Part shown: piece after piece, positions 16,141 to 24,564 of the stretch | How the letters are laid out: each line of letters begins with the position of its first letter | Position numbering within the stretch: position 1 is the stretch's first letter | Assembly: GCA_910587255.1 (NCBI GenBank) | Contig: CAJUKT010000039.1 | Span: forward strand, 123,529-187,528 | Direction: 5' to 3' | DNA length: 64,000 nt | From: an uncultured Oscillospiraceae bacterium | GTDB lineage: Bacteria > Bacillota > Clostridia > Oscillospirales > Oscillospiraceae | Made by a program: the position numbers and the translations under genes | The notes under the pieces: generated by a model | The model's database searches: none | The model's input: only the letters and a program-made list of their open reading frames with translations | Told to the model about the DNA's origin: nothing

Positions 16141-17439
16141 ATGGATTGGAAAGAATATTATCACAGCCATATGGCGACGGCGGCGGAGGCGGTGGGCAGG
16201 ATCAGGTCCGGCGACCGGGTGGTGCTGGAGCACGCCTGCGGCGAGCCGGTATACCTAGTGGACAAGCTGGTGGAGAACGCCGCGGCCTACCGGGACGTGG
16301 AGATCGTCCATATGGTGGCCATGGGCAAGGGGGCCTACTGCCTGCCCGAAAACGCCGGGCATTTCCGCCATAACTCCCTGTTTGTGGGCAGCTCCACCCG
16401 CAGGGCGGTGGAGAGCGGGCAGGGCGATTTCACCCCCTGCTTTTTCTTCGAGATCCCCCGCCTGTTCCACACCACCCTGCCGGTGGATGTGGCGATGGTC
16501 AGCGTGACCCCGCCCGACGGGGAGGGCAGGGTGTCGCTGGGGGTGTCCTGCGACTACACCCTGGCGGCGGTGAAGGCGGCCAAAACGGTCATTGCCCAGG
16601 TAAACCCCGCCATGCCCTATACCTACGGGGGCACCCGGCTGCCGGTGGAGGACATCGACGTGTTCGTGGAGCACGAGCAGCCCATCCTTGAGCTGCCCCA
16701 GGGCAGGATCGGCGATGTGGAGCGGGCCATCGGCCAAAACTGCGCCGCGCTGATCCCCGACGGGGCCACCCTCCAGCTGGGCATCGGCGCCATCCCCGAC
16801 GCGGTGCTGCTCTTCCTCAAGGACAAAAAGGATTTGGGCATCCACTCCGAGATGTTCTCCGACGGGGTGGTGGAGCTGGCGGAGGCGGGGGTCATCACCA
16901 ACGCGAAAAAGACCCTCAAGCCGGGCAAGTTCGTGGTCACCTTCCTGATGGGCACCAAGCGGCTGTACGACTTCGTCAACAACAACCCCGACGTGGAAAT
17001 GCAGCCGGTGGACTATGTGAACGACCCCTTTGTCATCGCCCGGAACGACAAGCTGATCTCCATCAACTCCTGCGTGCAGATGGACCTGATGGGCCAGGCG
17101 GCCTCCGAGTCGGTGGGCCTGAAGCAGATCTCCGGCACCGGGGGCCAGGTGGACTTCGTGCGGGGGGCGTCGGCGTCCAAGGGGGGCGTGTCCATCATGG
17201 CCTTCCCGTCCACCGCGGCCAAGGGCGCGGTGTCCAAGATCGTCCCCTTCCTGGACCACGGCAGCGCCGTCACCACCTGCCGGTGCGACGTGGACTACGC
17301 GGTCACCGAGTACGGCACGGCCCACCTGAAGGGGGAGACCCTGCGCACCCGGGCCAGGAATCTCATCGCCATCGCCCACCCCGATTTCCGCGCGCCGCTG
17401 GTGGAGGAATTTGAAAAGCGCTTCCACTGCGCCTTTTGA
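16141..17439 (+). CDS. abfT: 4-hydroxybutyrate CoA-transferase
   Basis: A 432-residue family I CoA-transferase that closely resembles the C. aminobutyricum AbfT from the first residues (MDWKEYY) to the last (FEKRFHCAF). It exchanges CoA between acetyl- or butyryl-CoA and 4-hydroxybutyrate. The catalytic Glu lies in IHSEMFSDGVVEL (Glu237) after the GIGAIPDAVL loop. The ATG at 16141 is chosen because AbfT proteins begin MDWK. A GTG at 16120, better placed behind AAGGGG, would add seven residues. It makes the substrate of AbfD. Confidence 0.95.
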   Translation: MDWKEYYHSHMATAAEAVGRIRSGDRVVLEHACGEPVYLVDKLVENAAAYRDVEIVHMVAMGKGAYCLPENAGHFRHNSLFVGSSTRRAVESGQGDFTPCFFFEIPRLFHTTLPVDVAMVSVTPPDGEGRVSLGVSCDYTLAAVKAAKTVIAQVNPAMPYTYGGTRLPVEDIDVFVEHEQPILELPQGRIGDVERAIGQNCAALIPDGATLQLGIGAIPDAVLLFLKDKKDLGIHSEMFSDGVVELAEAGVITNAKKTLKPGKFVVTFLMGTKRLYDFVNNNPDVEMQPVDYVNDPFVIARNDKLISINSCVQMDLMGQAASESVGLKQISGTGGQVDFVRGASASKGGVSIMAFPSTAAKGAVSKIVPFLDHGSAVTTCRCDVDYAVTEYGTAHLKGETLRTRARNLIAIAHPDFRAPLVEEFEKRFHCAF

Positions 17440-17475
17440 CGCGGGCGGGGCGCAGACAAGGCAGGAGGAGAGCAC

Positions 17476-17712
17476 ATGACCAATTTGGAAAAGTACGACA
17501 AGCTGTTTCTGGAGACGTTCCATCTCCAGCCGGACGGCCTGCCCGGCCTGAAATACCGGGGCATCCAGGCGTGGGACTCGGTGGGGCACATGGACTTGAT
17601 GAGCGCCATGGAGGAGACCTTTGGAATCAGCGTCAGCACGCCGGACCTGCTGGATTTTTCCTCCTACGAGAAGGGGAAGGAGATCCTGGCCAAGTACGGC
17701 GTGGAGCTGTGA
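17476..17712 (+). CDS. Acyl carrier protein-like protein
   Basis: A 78-residue acidic helical protein with the phosphopantetheine attachment motif WDSVGHMDLM (Ser35), matching the DSL motif of ACPs in a DSV form as in carriers of specialised pathways. RBS AGGAGG lies 6-11 bases upstream. It stands at the head of the MBL-LuxE-LuxC-ligase genes, so it probably carries the acyl group handled by them and is not the housekeeping fatty-acid ACP. A separate phosphopantetheinyl transferase is not present here. Confidence 0.88.
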   Translation: MTNLEKYDKLFLETFHLQPDGLPGLKYRGIQAWDSVGHMDLMSAMEETFGISVSTPDLLDFSSYEKGKEILAKYGVEL

Positions 17713-17721
17713 CGGGCCGTG

Positions 17722-18345
17722 ATGGAGCTGGCGGTGTGGACCGACCCCCTTTCAGGCAGTAACTGCTACCTGGTGGGGGAGGGGGGCGGCTGCCTGGTGG
17801 TGGACCCCAACGACCCGGAGGGGCCGCTGTCCGTGCTGGAGCAGCGGGGGTGGACGCCGGAGCTGGTGGCGCTGACCCATGAGCACTGCGACCACGTAGC
17901 GGGGCTGGAGGCGCTGCGGGCGCGCTGGCCGGAGGCAAAGACAATTGCCGCCGCGGCGTGCAGCGCCAACCTGGGCAATACCCGGCTCAACATGTCCGCC
18001 GTGATGGAGCTCTACCTGGCATTCCACGGGAAGCCGGGGGTGCGCTATCCGCCCTTTGCCTGCCGGGCGGCGGATACCGTCTATACCCGGCCCTATACCG
18101 CCCGCTGGAGGGGACACAGGATACGCTGTGTCCCCCTTCCCGGCCATACGCCGGGGAGCGCCGGTATTTTTTTGGACGGAGAAACGCTGTTCTCCGGGGA
18201 CTACCTGCTTCCCGGCGGGGAGACCGTCCTGCGCCTGCCGGGGGGAAGCCCGGAGGATTACCGGCGGGTGACAAGACCGTTTTTGGAGGGACTGCCCCGG
18301 GGCCTCACCGTCCGGCCGGGCCACGGGGCGAGCTACATGCTTTGA
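17722..18345 (+). CDS. MBL-fold metallo-hydrolase (glyoxalase II-like)
   Basis: A 207-residue metallo-beta-lactamase-fold protein with the metal motif THEHCDH (His53, His55, Asp57, His58), then GHTPGSAG and a distal GDYLLPGGE and RPGHG. This is the glyoxalase II/thioesterase-like subgroup, typically cleaving thioesters or esters. The start may be ATG 17722 or the adjacent in-frame GTG 17719; no strong ribosome binding site is present, so it may be translated by coupling to the ACP gene that ends 7-10 bases earlier. An acyl-thioesterase for the ACP-bound product is a reasonable guess. Confidence 0.82.
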   Translation: MELAVWTDPLSGSNCYLVGEGGGCLVVDPNDPEGPLSVLEQRGWTPELVALTHEHCDHVAGLEALRARWPEAKTIAAAACSANLGNTRLNMSAVMELYLAFHGKPGVRYPPFACRAADTVYTRPYTARWRGHRIRCVPLPGHTPGSAGIFLDGETLFSGDYLLPGGETVLRLPGGSPEDYRRVTRPFLEGLPRGLTVRPGHGASYML

Positions 18346-18363
18346 GAAGGGGGGACGCGGGCG

Positions 18364-19437
18364 ATGACCCGGGAGGAGCTGATGGGCCTGGGGCCCTACT
18401 CCCTGTCCAGGGAGGAAAAGCGGGCGCTGTACCGCAGGGAGCTGGCCGCCCTGACCAGCCGCCACCGGGAGCGGTGCCCGGAATACCGGCTGCTGCTGGA
18501 CGCGCTGGGGACGGCGGCAGGAGGGGAGCTGGAGCCGGAGGACGCGCCCATGCTGCCCGTGTCCCTGTTCAAGGAGCTGGAGCTGCGCAGCGTTCCCCCG
18601 GAGGAGGTGTTCAAAACCCTCACCTCCTCGGGCACCACCGGCGGGCAGGTGTCCCGCATCTTCCTGGACGCGGAGACCTCCGCCATGCAGCAGCGGGCGC
18701 TGTACCGCATCGGGGCCAGTTTCCTGGGGGAGAAGCGCCTGCCCTTTTTGGTGCTGGACAGCAAAAAGGCGCTGCGGGACCGGGCCATGTTCTCCGCCCG
18801 GGGGGCGGGCATCCTGGGCTTTTCCATCTTCGGGGGGCGCACGTGCTACGCGCTGGACGGGGAGATGGGGCTGGATCTGGACGGGGTGCGCCGGTTCCTG
18901 GACGGGCGGCAGGGGGAGCGCCTGCTGCTGTTCGGCTTTACCTATATCATCTGGAAGCATGTGATCCGGGCGCTGGAGGCGCGGGGGGAGCGGCTGGAGC
19001 TGACGGGCTCCGTCCTGGTCCACGGCGGGGGCTGGAAGAAGCTGGCCGGGGAGGCGGTGTCCCGGGAGGAATTCAAGGAGCGGGCGCGCCGGGCCTTAGG
19101 GGTGGAGGCGGTGCTGGACTATTACGGCATGGCGGAGCAGACGGGGGGCGTGTACATGGAGTGCCCCTGGGGACACCTCCACGCCAGCGTCTGGTCCGAT
19201 GTGATCGTCCGCCGCCCCAAGGACTACGGGGTGTGCGCCGTGGGCGAGCCGGGGGTGATCGAGAGCCTGTCCCTGCTGCCCCGGTCCTATCCGGGACACG
19301 CCGTTCTGACGGAGGATGTGGGCGTGCTGCTGGGGGAGGACGACTGCCCCTGTGGGCGGCTGGGGAAGTATTTCACCGTGACGGGCCGGGCGCCCAGGGC
19401 GGAGGTCAGGGGGTGCAGCGATACCTATGAGGGATGA
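18364..19437 (+). CDS. LuxE-like acyl-protein synthetase
   Basis: A 357-residue adenylate-forming protein of the LuxE/acyl-protein synthetase family. It has the nucleotide loop KTLTSSGTTGGQVS, the mid-region HGGGWKKLAGE and YYGMAEQTGGVYMECPWG, and a C-terminal GRAPRAEVRGCSD in which Cys351 sits where LuxE carries its acyl-accepting cysteine. In luminous bacteria LuxE activates a fatty acid with ATP and hands it to LuxC. Here LuxC-like follows with an 11-base overlap, as expected for partners. No luxAB or luxD is present, so the aldehyde is not made for light. Confidence 0.9.
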   Translation: MTREELMGLGPYSLSREEKRALYRRELAALTSRHRERCPEYRLLLDALGTAAGGELEPEDAPMLPVSLFKELELRSVPPEEVFKTLTSSGTTGGQVSRIFLDAETSAMQQRALYRIGASFLGEKRLPFLVLDSKKALRDRAMFSARGAGILGFSIFGGRTCYALDGEMGLDLDGVRRFLDGRQGERLLLFGFTYIIWKHVIRALEARGERLELTGSVLVHGGGWKKLAGEAVSREEFKERARRALGVEAVLDYYGMAEQTGGVYMECPWGHLHASVWSDVIVRRPKDYGVCAVGEPGVIESLSLLPRSYPGHAVLTEDVGVLLGEDDCPCGRLGKYFTVTGRAPRAEVRGCSDTYEG

Positions 19438-20605
19438 TATGGCGGTGCTGGCGGGGACGGCGCGGCCCTCGGCCCAGCCGTGGGAGCCCTTCCACCCGCT
19501 GGCTGTGGAGTTTTTAACGGCGCTGTCCGCCGCGGTGCGCCAGGGCTGCGCCCGGCGGGAGGAGCTGGCCGCCTTTGGGTTCTGGTGCCGCCGGGCCCGC
19601 CTGGAGCGGCTGCGGGAGCGCCACAAAGGCCCCCGGCCCCGACTGGGGCGGGGGCTTATTTTCCATGCGGCCCCCTCCAACGTGCCGGCCATGTTCGCCT
19701 ACACCTACGCCATCGGCCTGCTGGCGGGCAACGCCAACATCGTGCGGCTGTCCACCCGGCGGGGGGAGGGGGAGGAGCTGCTGTGCCGGTGGGTGGGGGA
19801 GGTGCTGGACCGGCCGGAGTTCGCGGCGGTGAAGGCGCGCAGCTCCTTCGTGTCCTATCCCAGGGACGACGGGCGCACCGCCGCGCTGCTCTCCCGGTGC
19901 GCGGGCAGGGTGGTGTGGGGCGGGGACGCCACGGTGGCCGCCATGCGGCGCATCCCCATGCCCCCCTGGGCGGTGGATCTGGCCTTCCCGGACCGGTGGT
20001 CGCTGGCCCTGCTCAGCCAGGCGTACGTGGCGGGGCTGGGGGAAGAGGAGCTGGGGGATCTGGCCCGGCGCTTTTATAACGACGCGTATGTGATGGATCA
20101 GAACGCCTGCTCCAGCCCGCAGCTGGCGGTGTGGCTGGCGGACGGCGGGGAGGCCGGGGCGCGCCGCCGCTGGTGGGAGGCGGTGGCCCGGGAGGCAGAG
20201 GGGCGCTATTGCCTGGAGGCGTTCCAGGCCGCGCGCAAGATTGAACGCTTCTGCCGCAGGGCCATGGCGGGCTCAGGCGTGGAGGGGCTGGAGCGGTACG
20301 GCGGGAATCTGGTATGGACCGCCCGGCTGAGCGGCCCGCCGGGGGAAAACCTCCCGCCCAGGGGGGGCTTTGGGCTGTTCTGGGAGCGGGAGATCGGCAC
20401 GCTGGACCAGCTTCCGGCCCTTTTGGACGACAGGGCGCAGACTGTGGTGTGCGTCGGGGTGGACCCGGCGGAGACCGCCGCCTTTTTGGCGGCGCGGGGG
20501 GCCCGGGGCGTCACCCGGGTGGTCCCGGCGGGGCAGGCGCTGGAGATGGACACCGTTTGGGACGGGCGGGATCTGATTGCCGAGCTGTCCCGCGTCATCG
20601 GATAG
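19427..20605 (+). CDS. LuxC-like acyl-CoA/acyl-protein reductase
   Basis: A 392-residue LuxC family reductase of the aldehyde dehydrogenase superfamily, which reduces an acyl thioester to an aldehyde with NAD(P)H. Visible features are the nucleotide-binding region HAAPSNVPAMFAYTYAIG followed by a GNANIVRLS segment, and the catalytic cysteine in MDQNACSSPQ (Cys228). It overlaps the LuxE-like gene by 11 bases. The length is somewhat short compared with Vibrio LuxC (~480), lacking part of the N-terminus. Its natural acyl donor could be the LuxE-like protein, the ACP or a CoA ester from the Abf enzymes. Confidence 0.9.
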   Translation: MRDDMAVLAGTARPSAQPWEPFHPLAVEFLTALSAAVRQGCARREELAAFGFWCRRARLERLRERHKGPRPRLGRGLIFHAAPSNVPAMFAYTYAIGLLAGNANIVRLSTRRGEGEELLCRWVGEVLDRPEFAAVKARSSFVSYPRDDGRTAALLSRCAGRVVWGGDATVAAMRRIPMPPWAVDLAFPDRWSLALLSQAYVAGLGEEELGDLARRFYNDAYVMDQNACSSPQLAVWLADGGEAGARRRWWEAVAREAEGRYCLEAFQAARKIERFCRRAMAGSGVEGLERYGGNLVWTARLSGPPGENLPPRGGFGLFWEREIGTLDQLPALLDDRAQTVVCVGVDPAETAAFLAARGARGVTRVVPAGQALEMDTVWDGRDLIAELSRVIG

Positions 20606-20616
20606 GAGGGGAAGGG

Positions 20617-22047
20617 ATGGAGCTGTTCGGTCTCCGGGAGCGCGGCCCGGAGGAGCTGCTGGCCGTCGAGGATGGGGGCGGGCGGGTGCTGTGCGGCGAG
20701 CTGTTCGCAGTGGGGGAGGGGCTGGCGCGGGCGGGCTGCCGCCGGGAGCTGGTGTTTGTGCTGTGCGAAAACACCGCCGGGACCCTGCTGGGCTATCTGG
20801 GCTGCCTGCTGTGCGGGGCGGTGCCGCTGCTGCTGGACGCGCACACCTCGCCGCAGCTGCTGCGGGGGCTGGCGGAGGTATACCGCCCGGCGTTTTACCT
20901 GGTCCCCCGGGACCTTCCCGCCCAGAGCAGGGCGCAGCTGCCCCAGGCCGCCCCTGTGCTGGAGCTGAGGGACCGGGTGCTGCTGGCCGCCGGGGGGCGG
21001 GGCCCGGCGCTCCACCGGGAGCTGGCGCTGCTGCTGGCCACCTCGGGCAGCACCGGCAGCCCCAAGCTGGTGCGGCTGAGCGGGAAAAACCTCCAGTCCA
21101 ACGCCCGGGCCATCGCGGAGTATCTGGAGCTCACCCCGGAGGAGCGGCCCATCACCACGCTGCCCATGAGCTACTCCTACGGCATGTCCATCGTCAACAG
21201 CCACGCCCAGGCGGGGGCGCCGCTGCTGCTCACCCGGCGGGGGATTTTGGAGCGCGGCTTCTGGGAGACGGCCGCCGGAGAGGGGGCCACCTCCCTGGCG
21301 GGGGTGCCCTACACCTATCAGATGCTCCAAAGGCTGGGGCCGGCGGCCATGGATCTGCCCCGGCTGCGGTATCTGACCCAGGCGGGGGGCGGGCTGCCGC
21401 CGGAGCTGCACCGGGAGTTCGCCGCCTGGGCGGCGGAGACGGGACGGCGCTTTTACGTCATGTACGGCCAGACGGAGGCGGGGCCCAGGATGGGCTACCT
21501 CCCGCCGGAGCGGGCGGTGGAAAAGTGCGGCGCCATGGGCATACCCATACCGGGGGGCCGTTTCTGGCTGGAGGACGGGGACGGACGGGCGCTGGACGGC
21601 CCGGAGGCGTCGGGAGAGCTGGTGTACCAGGGGGAGAACGTGGCCATGGGGTACGCACGGACGGCGCAGGACCTGGGCCGGGGCGACGAGTGGGGCGGCG
21701 TTTTGCGCACGGGGGATCTGGCCCGGCGGGACGCCGACGGGATCTATTACATCGTGGGGCGCAAAAAGCGGTTTGTCAAGCTCTATGGCAGCCGGGTGAG
21801 CCTGGATGGGGCGGAGCGGCTGCTGTGCAGCCGGTTCCCCGGGGCGCAGTTCGCCTGCGTGGGCCGGGACGGCCTGCTCAGCGTCTATGTAAGCCCTCCC
21901 TCGGGGGAGGCGGCGGAAGGGGCGGCGGACTACCTGGCGGCGCAGACCCGTCTCCCCCGGGGGGCGTTCCGGGTCTGCCCGGTGGAGGACATCCCCAGGA
22001 CGGAGGCGGGAAAAACCTGTTACGCGCGGCTGAATGGGGACGGATAA
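20617..22047 (+). CDS. AMP-dependent acyl/aryl acid ligase (ANL family)
   Basis: A 476-residue adenylate-forming ligase with P-loop LLATSGSTGSPKLV, the A5 motif YVMYGQTEAGPRM, A7-A8 LRTGDLARRDADGIYYIVGR and the C-terminal lysine in EAGKTCYARL. RBS GGAGGGGAAGGG directly precedes the ATG at 20617; upstream in-frame codons overlap the LuxC-like gene and are rejected. Such ligases load carboxylic acids onto CoA or an ACP. As last gene of the ACP-MBL-LuxE-LuxC set it likely primes the carrier protein. A strong terminator follows. Confidence 0.9.
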   Translation: MELFGLRERGPEELLAVEDGGGRVLCGELFAVGEGLARAGCRRELVFVLCENTAGTLLGYLGCLLCGAVPLLLDAHTSPQLLRGLAEVYRPAFYLVPRDLPAQSRAQLPQAAPVLELRDRVLLAAGGRGPALHRELALLLATSGSTGSPKLVRLSGKNLQSNARAIAEYLELTPEERPITTLPMSYSYGMSIVNSHAQAGAPLLLTRRGILERGFWETAAGEGATSLAGVPYTYQMLQRLGPAAMDLPRLRYLTQAGGGLPPELHREFAAWAAETGRRFYVMYGQTEAGPRMGYLPPERAVEKCGAMGIPIPGGRFWLEDGDGRALDGPEASGELVYQGENVAMGYARTAQDLGRGDEWGGVLRTGDLARRDADGIYYIVGRKKRFVKLYGSRVSLDGAERLLCSRFPGAQFACVGRDGLLSVYVSPPSGEAAEGAADYLAAQTRLPRGAFRVCPVEDIPRTEAGKTCYARLNGDG

Positions 22048-22090
22048 CGGGGCCGGGCGGGGAAAAGGCTGGAAGCCTGTGGAAATTTGT

Positions 22091-22132
22091 GGCCGGGCGC
22101 GGCTTCTATGCCGCGCCCGGCCGCCATTTTAT
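22091..22132 (+). terminator. Terminator of the ACP-Lux-like-ligase operon
   Basis: GGCCGGGCGCGGC and GCCGCGCCCGGCC form a perfect 13-bp stem around TTCTAT (22091-22122), followed by GCCATTTTATTT. Confidence 0.85.
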
Positions 22133-22145
22133 TTCAAATCAAGGG

Positions 22146-22174
22146 TTGATAAGTTGGGAAAGGAATGGTAAAAT
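22146..22174 (+). promoter_or_regulatory. Promoter of V-type ATPase operon
   Basis: TTGATA (22146-22151), 17-bp spacer and TAAAAT (22169-22174), about 65 bp before the first ATPase gene and directly after the previous operon's terminator. Confidence 0.6.
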
Positions 22175-22239
22175 CATTTTTGAAAATGGGAGGGGTCGGC
22201 CTGACGATTTCTCCCGATATGTAAGAGAGGTGAAGAACT

Positions 22240-22554
22240 ATGTCTTTAGAGGCCATCCAAAAGGTCACCGAGGCGGAACAGGCCGCGAGGGAGCGGCGGG
22301 CCGAGGCGGCGGAGGAGGCCAAGCGCATCGTAGCCGGCGCGGAGCGGGCGGGCAGGCAGCTCGTCCAGGACCAGCGTGCCAAAGCGGAACAGGAGGCCAG
22401 GTCCATGCTGGCCGACGCCGAGGCCCAGGCGGAGAAAAAGGCAGAGCAGACTCTGGCGGACCATGCCGCCCGGTGTGAGGCGCTGAAGCAGGACGCCAGA
22501 AAGCGTCTGGACAAGGCAGCTGCTCTCATCGTCGGAAGGGTAGGGAACAGCTGA
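22240..22554 (+). CDS. V-type ATPase subunit G/H-like peripheral stalk protein
   Basis: A 104-residue, Ala/Glu/Arg-rich, almost wholly helical protein (heptad-like EEAKRIVAGAERAGRQLVQD), as expected for the coiled-coil peripheral stalk subunit that pairs with subunit E. It begins the V-ATPase operon and its stop overlaps the start of subunit I by one base, the usual clostridial arrangement. Sequence identity in this family is low, so the call rests mostly on position and coiled-coil composition. Confidence 0.8.
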   Translation: MSLEAIQKVTEAEQAARERRAEAAEEAKRIVAGAERAGRQLVQDQRAKAEQEARSMLADAEAQAEKKAEQTLADHAARCEALKQDARKRLDKAAALIVGRVGNS

Positions 22555-24563
22555 TGGCCATTGTCAAAATGAAACGGCTGCAGCTGCTGGCCCTGCGCCC
22601 CGACCGGGAAGCGCTGCTGCGCCGGCTCCAAAGCCTGGGCTGCGTGGAGATCCGGGAGCCTGACATCGACCTGAGCGACCCGGAGTGGGCGGGCCTTGGC
22701 AAGCCGGGCCTGTCCGACCTGGAAACGGCCAGGGAGCAGAGCCTGCTGCTGGGGAATGCGCTGGACGTTCTGCGCCGGTACGCCCCGGCCAAGGACAGCC
22801 TGTTCGCGCCCCGGCCCGAGCTCACCGAGGGGGAGCTGTTCAGCGAGGCGGTCTATGCCCAGGGGCTGGACGCTGCCCGCCAGGTGATGGAGGGGGAGCA
22901 GAATCTGGCCGCCAAGGGGGCGGAGCGCATCAAGCTCCAGACCCAGAAGGCGTCGCTGGAGCCCTGGTCCTGCCTGGATGCGGCGCTGGATGAGGAGGGG
23001 ACGGCCACGGTGCCCGTCCACTTCTGCTCTGTGCCCGTCAAGACCGACTTCGCCGCCCTGGAGGCGGCGGTGGACGGGAGCGCCGGGCTGGCCCAGCTGG
23101 TCCGGGCGGGTTGCGACCGGGAGCTGCAATACTTCCTGCTGATCAGCCACCAGTCCAGCCTCAGCGCGAGCTATGAGGCCATGCGCCCCTTCGGCGCCTC
23201 CCGGGTCACCCTGCGGGGCTGGACGGGGACGGCGGCGGAGAACATCGCCCTTCTGGACAACCGCATCGCCGCCCTGGAGCGGGAGGAGGCCGAATGTAAG
23301 GCCGCCCTGGCCGCCCTGGGTGAGAAGCGGGACGTGCTGCGCCGCTGTGTGGACCGGGCGTCCCAGGAGATCAGCCGGGGGGAGAACCGCGCCCGGCTCA
23401 TCGACACCGACGCCGCCTTTGTGCTGGACGGCTGGTTCCCCGCGGCCAGCGAGGGGGAGCTCACCAAGCTGCTGGGCGGTTTTTCCTGCGCCTGGGAGAC
23501 GGCCGACCCCACGCCGGAGGAGTACCCCCAGGTGCCCATCAAGCTGAAGAACAACCCGGTCACCGGGCCCTTCAACGTGATTACCGAAATGTACGCCATG
23601 CCCGCTTACGACACGGTGGACCCCAACCCGCTGATGGCCCCGTTCTTCATCATCTTCTTCGGCTTTATGATGAACGACATCGGCTATGGCCTGCTCATGG
23701 TGCTGGGCACCCTCTTCTTCCTGATGAAGGCCCGGCCCAAGGGGAGCATGCGGGACATGATGACCATGTTCTTCATGTGCGGCATCGCCTCCACATTCTG
23801 GGGCTGCCTCACCGGCGGCTTCTTCGGGGACTTTCTCCCCAAGCTCTTTGACCTCACCGGCATCGCCGCCGGAGTGCCCGGCTATCACGACGCGTCCGGC
23901 GCCTTCGTCTGGTTCTGGAAGCCCGTCTTTACCCCCATCAACGACATCATCCTGGTGATGGTGGGCGCCATGGCCATGGGTGTGGTCCAGGTATTCACCG
24001 GCATGGCCGTCAGCGTGGAGGAGAAGTTCCGCCACGGGAACGCCCTGGACGCCGTCACCCAGGAGATCGCCTGGTGGTGCATCCTCATCGGCGCGGCCAT
24101 TGCCATCGGCGGCCCCATGATCCCGGGGGCTCCCGCCGTGCTGGGCAGCGTGGGCATGGGGCTTCTGATTCTGGGCGCGGTGCTGCTGCTGGCCGGCAAC
24201 CTGATCCGGGCCAAGGGCCTGGGCGGCATTACGGGCTTTGTGGGCGATGTCTACAACGGCGTGTCCGGCTACTTCAGCGATATCCTGTCCTACCTGCGCC
24301 TCATGGCCCTGATGATGGCCGGTTCCATCATCGCCTCGGTGTTCAACACCCTGGGCTCGGTGTTCGGGCTGGTCCCCTTCATCGTCGTGGCCATCATCGG
24401 CAACGTGCTCAACCTGGTGCTCAACCTGCTGGGCTGCTACGTCCATACCATGCGTCTGCAATGCCTGGAGTTCTTCGGGCGCTTTTACCAGGACGGGGGC
24501 AAGCCCTTCCGTCCGCTGGCTGTGGAAACCAAATATGTAGATATTTTGAAGGAGGAAATTTAA
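22554..24563 (+). CDS. ntpI: V-type ATPase subunit I (a-subunit homologue)
   Basis: A 669-residue protein with a soluble, coiled N-terminal half (1-~340) and a membrane half of about seven helices. It contains the family segments PLMAPFFIIFFGFMMNDIGYG, FWGCLTGGFFGDF and YLRLMALMMAGSIIA; the conserved arginine of the last one faces the rotor glutamate and forms the ion channel. It is the static membrane subunit. The ATG overlaps the preceding stop. It is followed immediately by subunit K. Confidence 0.95.
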   Translation: MAIVKMKRLQLLALRPDREALLRRLQSLGCVEIREPDIDLSDPEWAGLGKPGLSDLETAREQSLLLGNALDVLRRYAPAKDSLFAPRPELTEGELFSEAVYAQGLDAARQVMEGEQNLAAKGAERIKLQTQKASLEPWSCLDAALDEEGTATVPVHFCSVPVKTDFAALEAAVDGSAGLAQLVRAGCDRELQYFLLISHQSSLSASYEAMRPFGASRVTLRGWTGTAAENIALLDNRIAALEREEAECKAALAALGEKRDVLRRCVDRASQEISRGENRARLIDTDAAFVLDGWFPAASEGELTKLLGGFSCAWETADPTPEEYPQVPIKLKNNPVTGPFNVITEMYAMPAYDTVDPNPLMAPFFIIFFGFMMNDIGYGLLMVLGTLFFLMKARPKGSMRDMMTMFFMCGIASTFWGCLTGGFFGDFLPKLFDLTGIAAGVPGYHDASGAFVWFWKPVFTPINDIILVMVGAMAMGVVQVFTGMAVSVEEKFRHGNALDAVTQEIAWWCILIGAAIAIGGPMIPGAPAVLGSVGMGLLILGAVLLLAGNLIRAKGLGGITGFVGDVYNGVSGYFSDILSYLRLMALMMAGSIIASVFNTLGSVFGLVPFIVVAIIGNVLNLVLNLLGCYVHTMRLQCLEFFGRFYQDGGKPFRPLAVETKYVDILKEEI

Positions 24564-24564
24564 A

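Noticed and set aside
17719..22047. A bioluminescence (lux) operon
   Set aside because: LuxC- and LuxE-like genes are present but no luciferase (luxA, luxB) or thioesterase luxD gene was found in or near the block.
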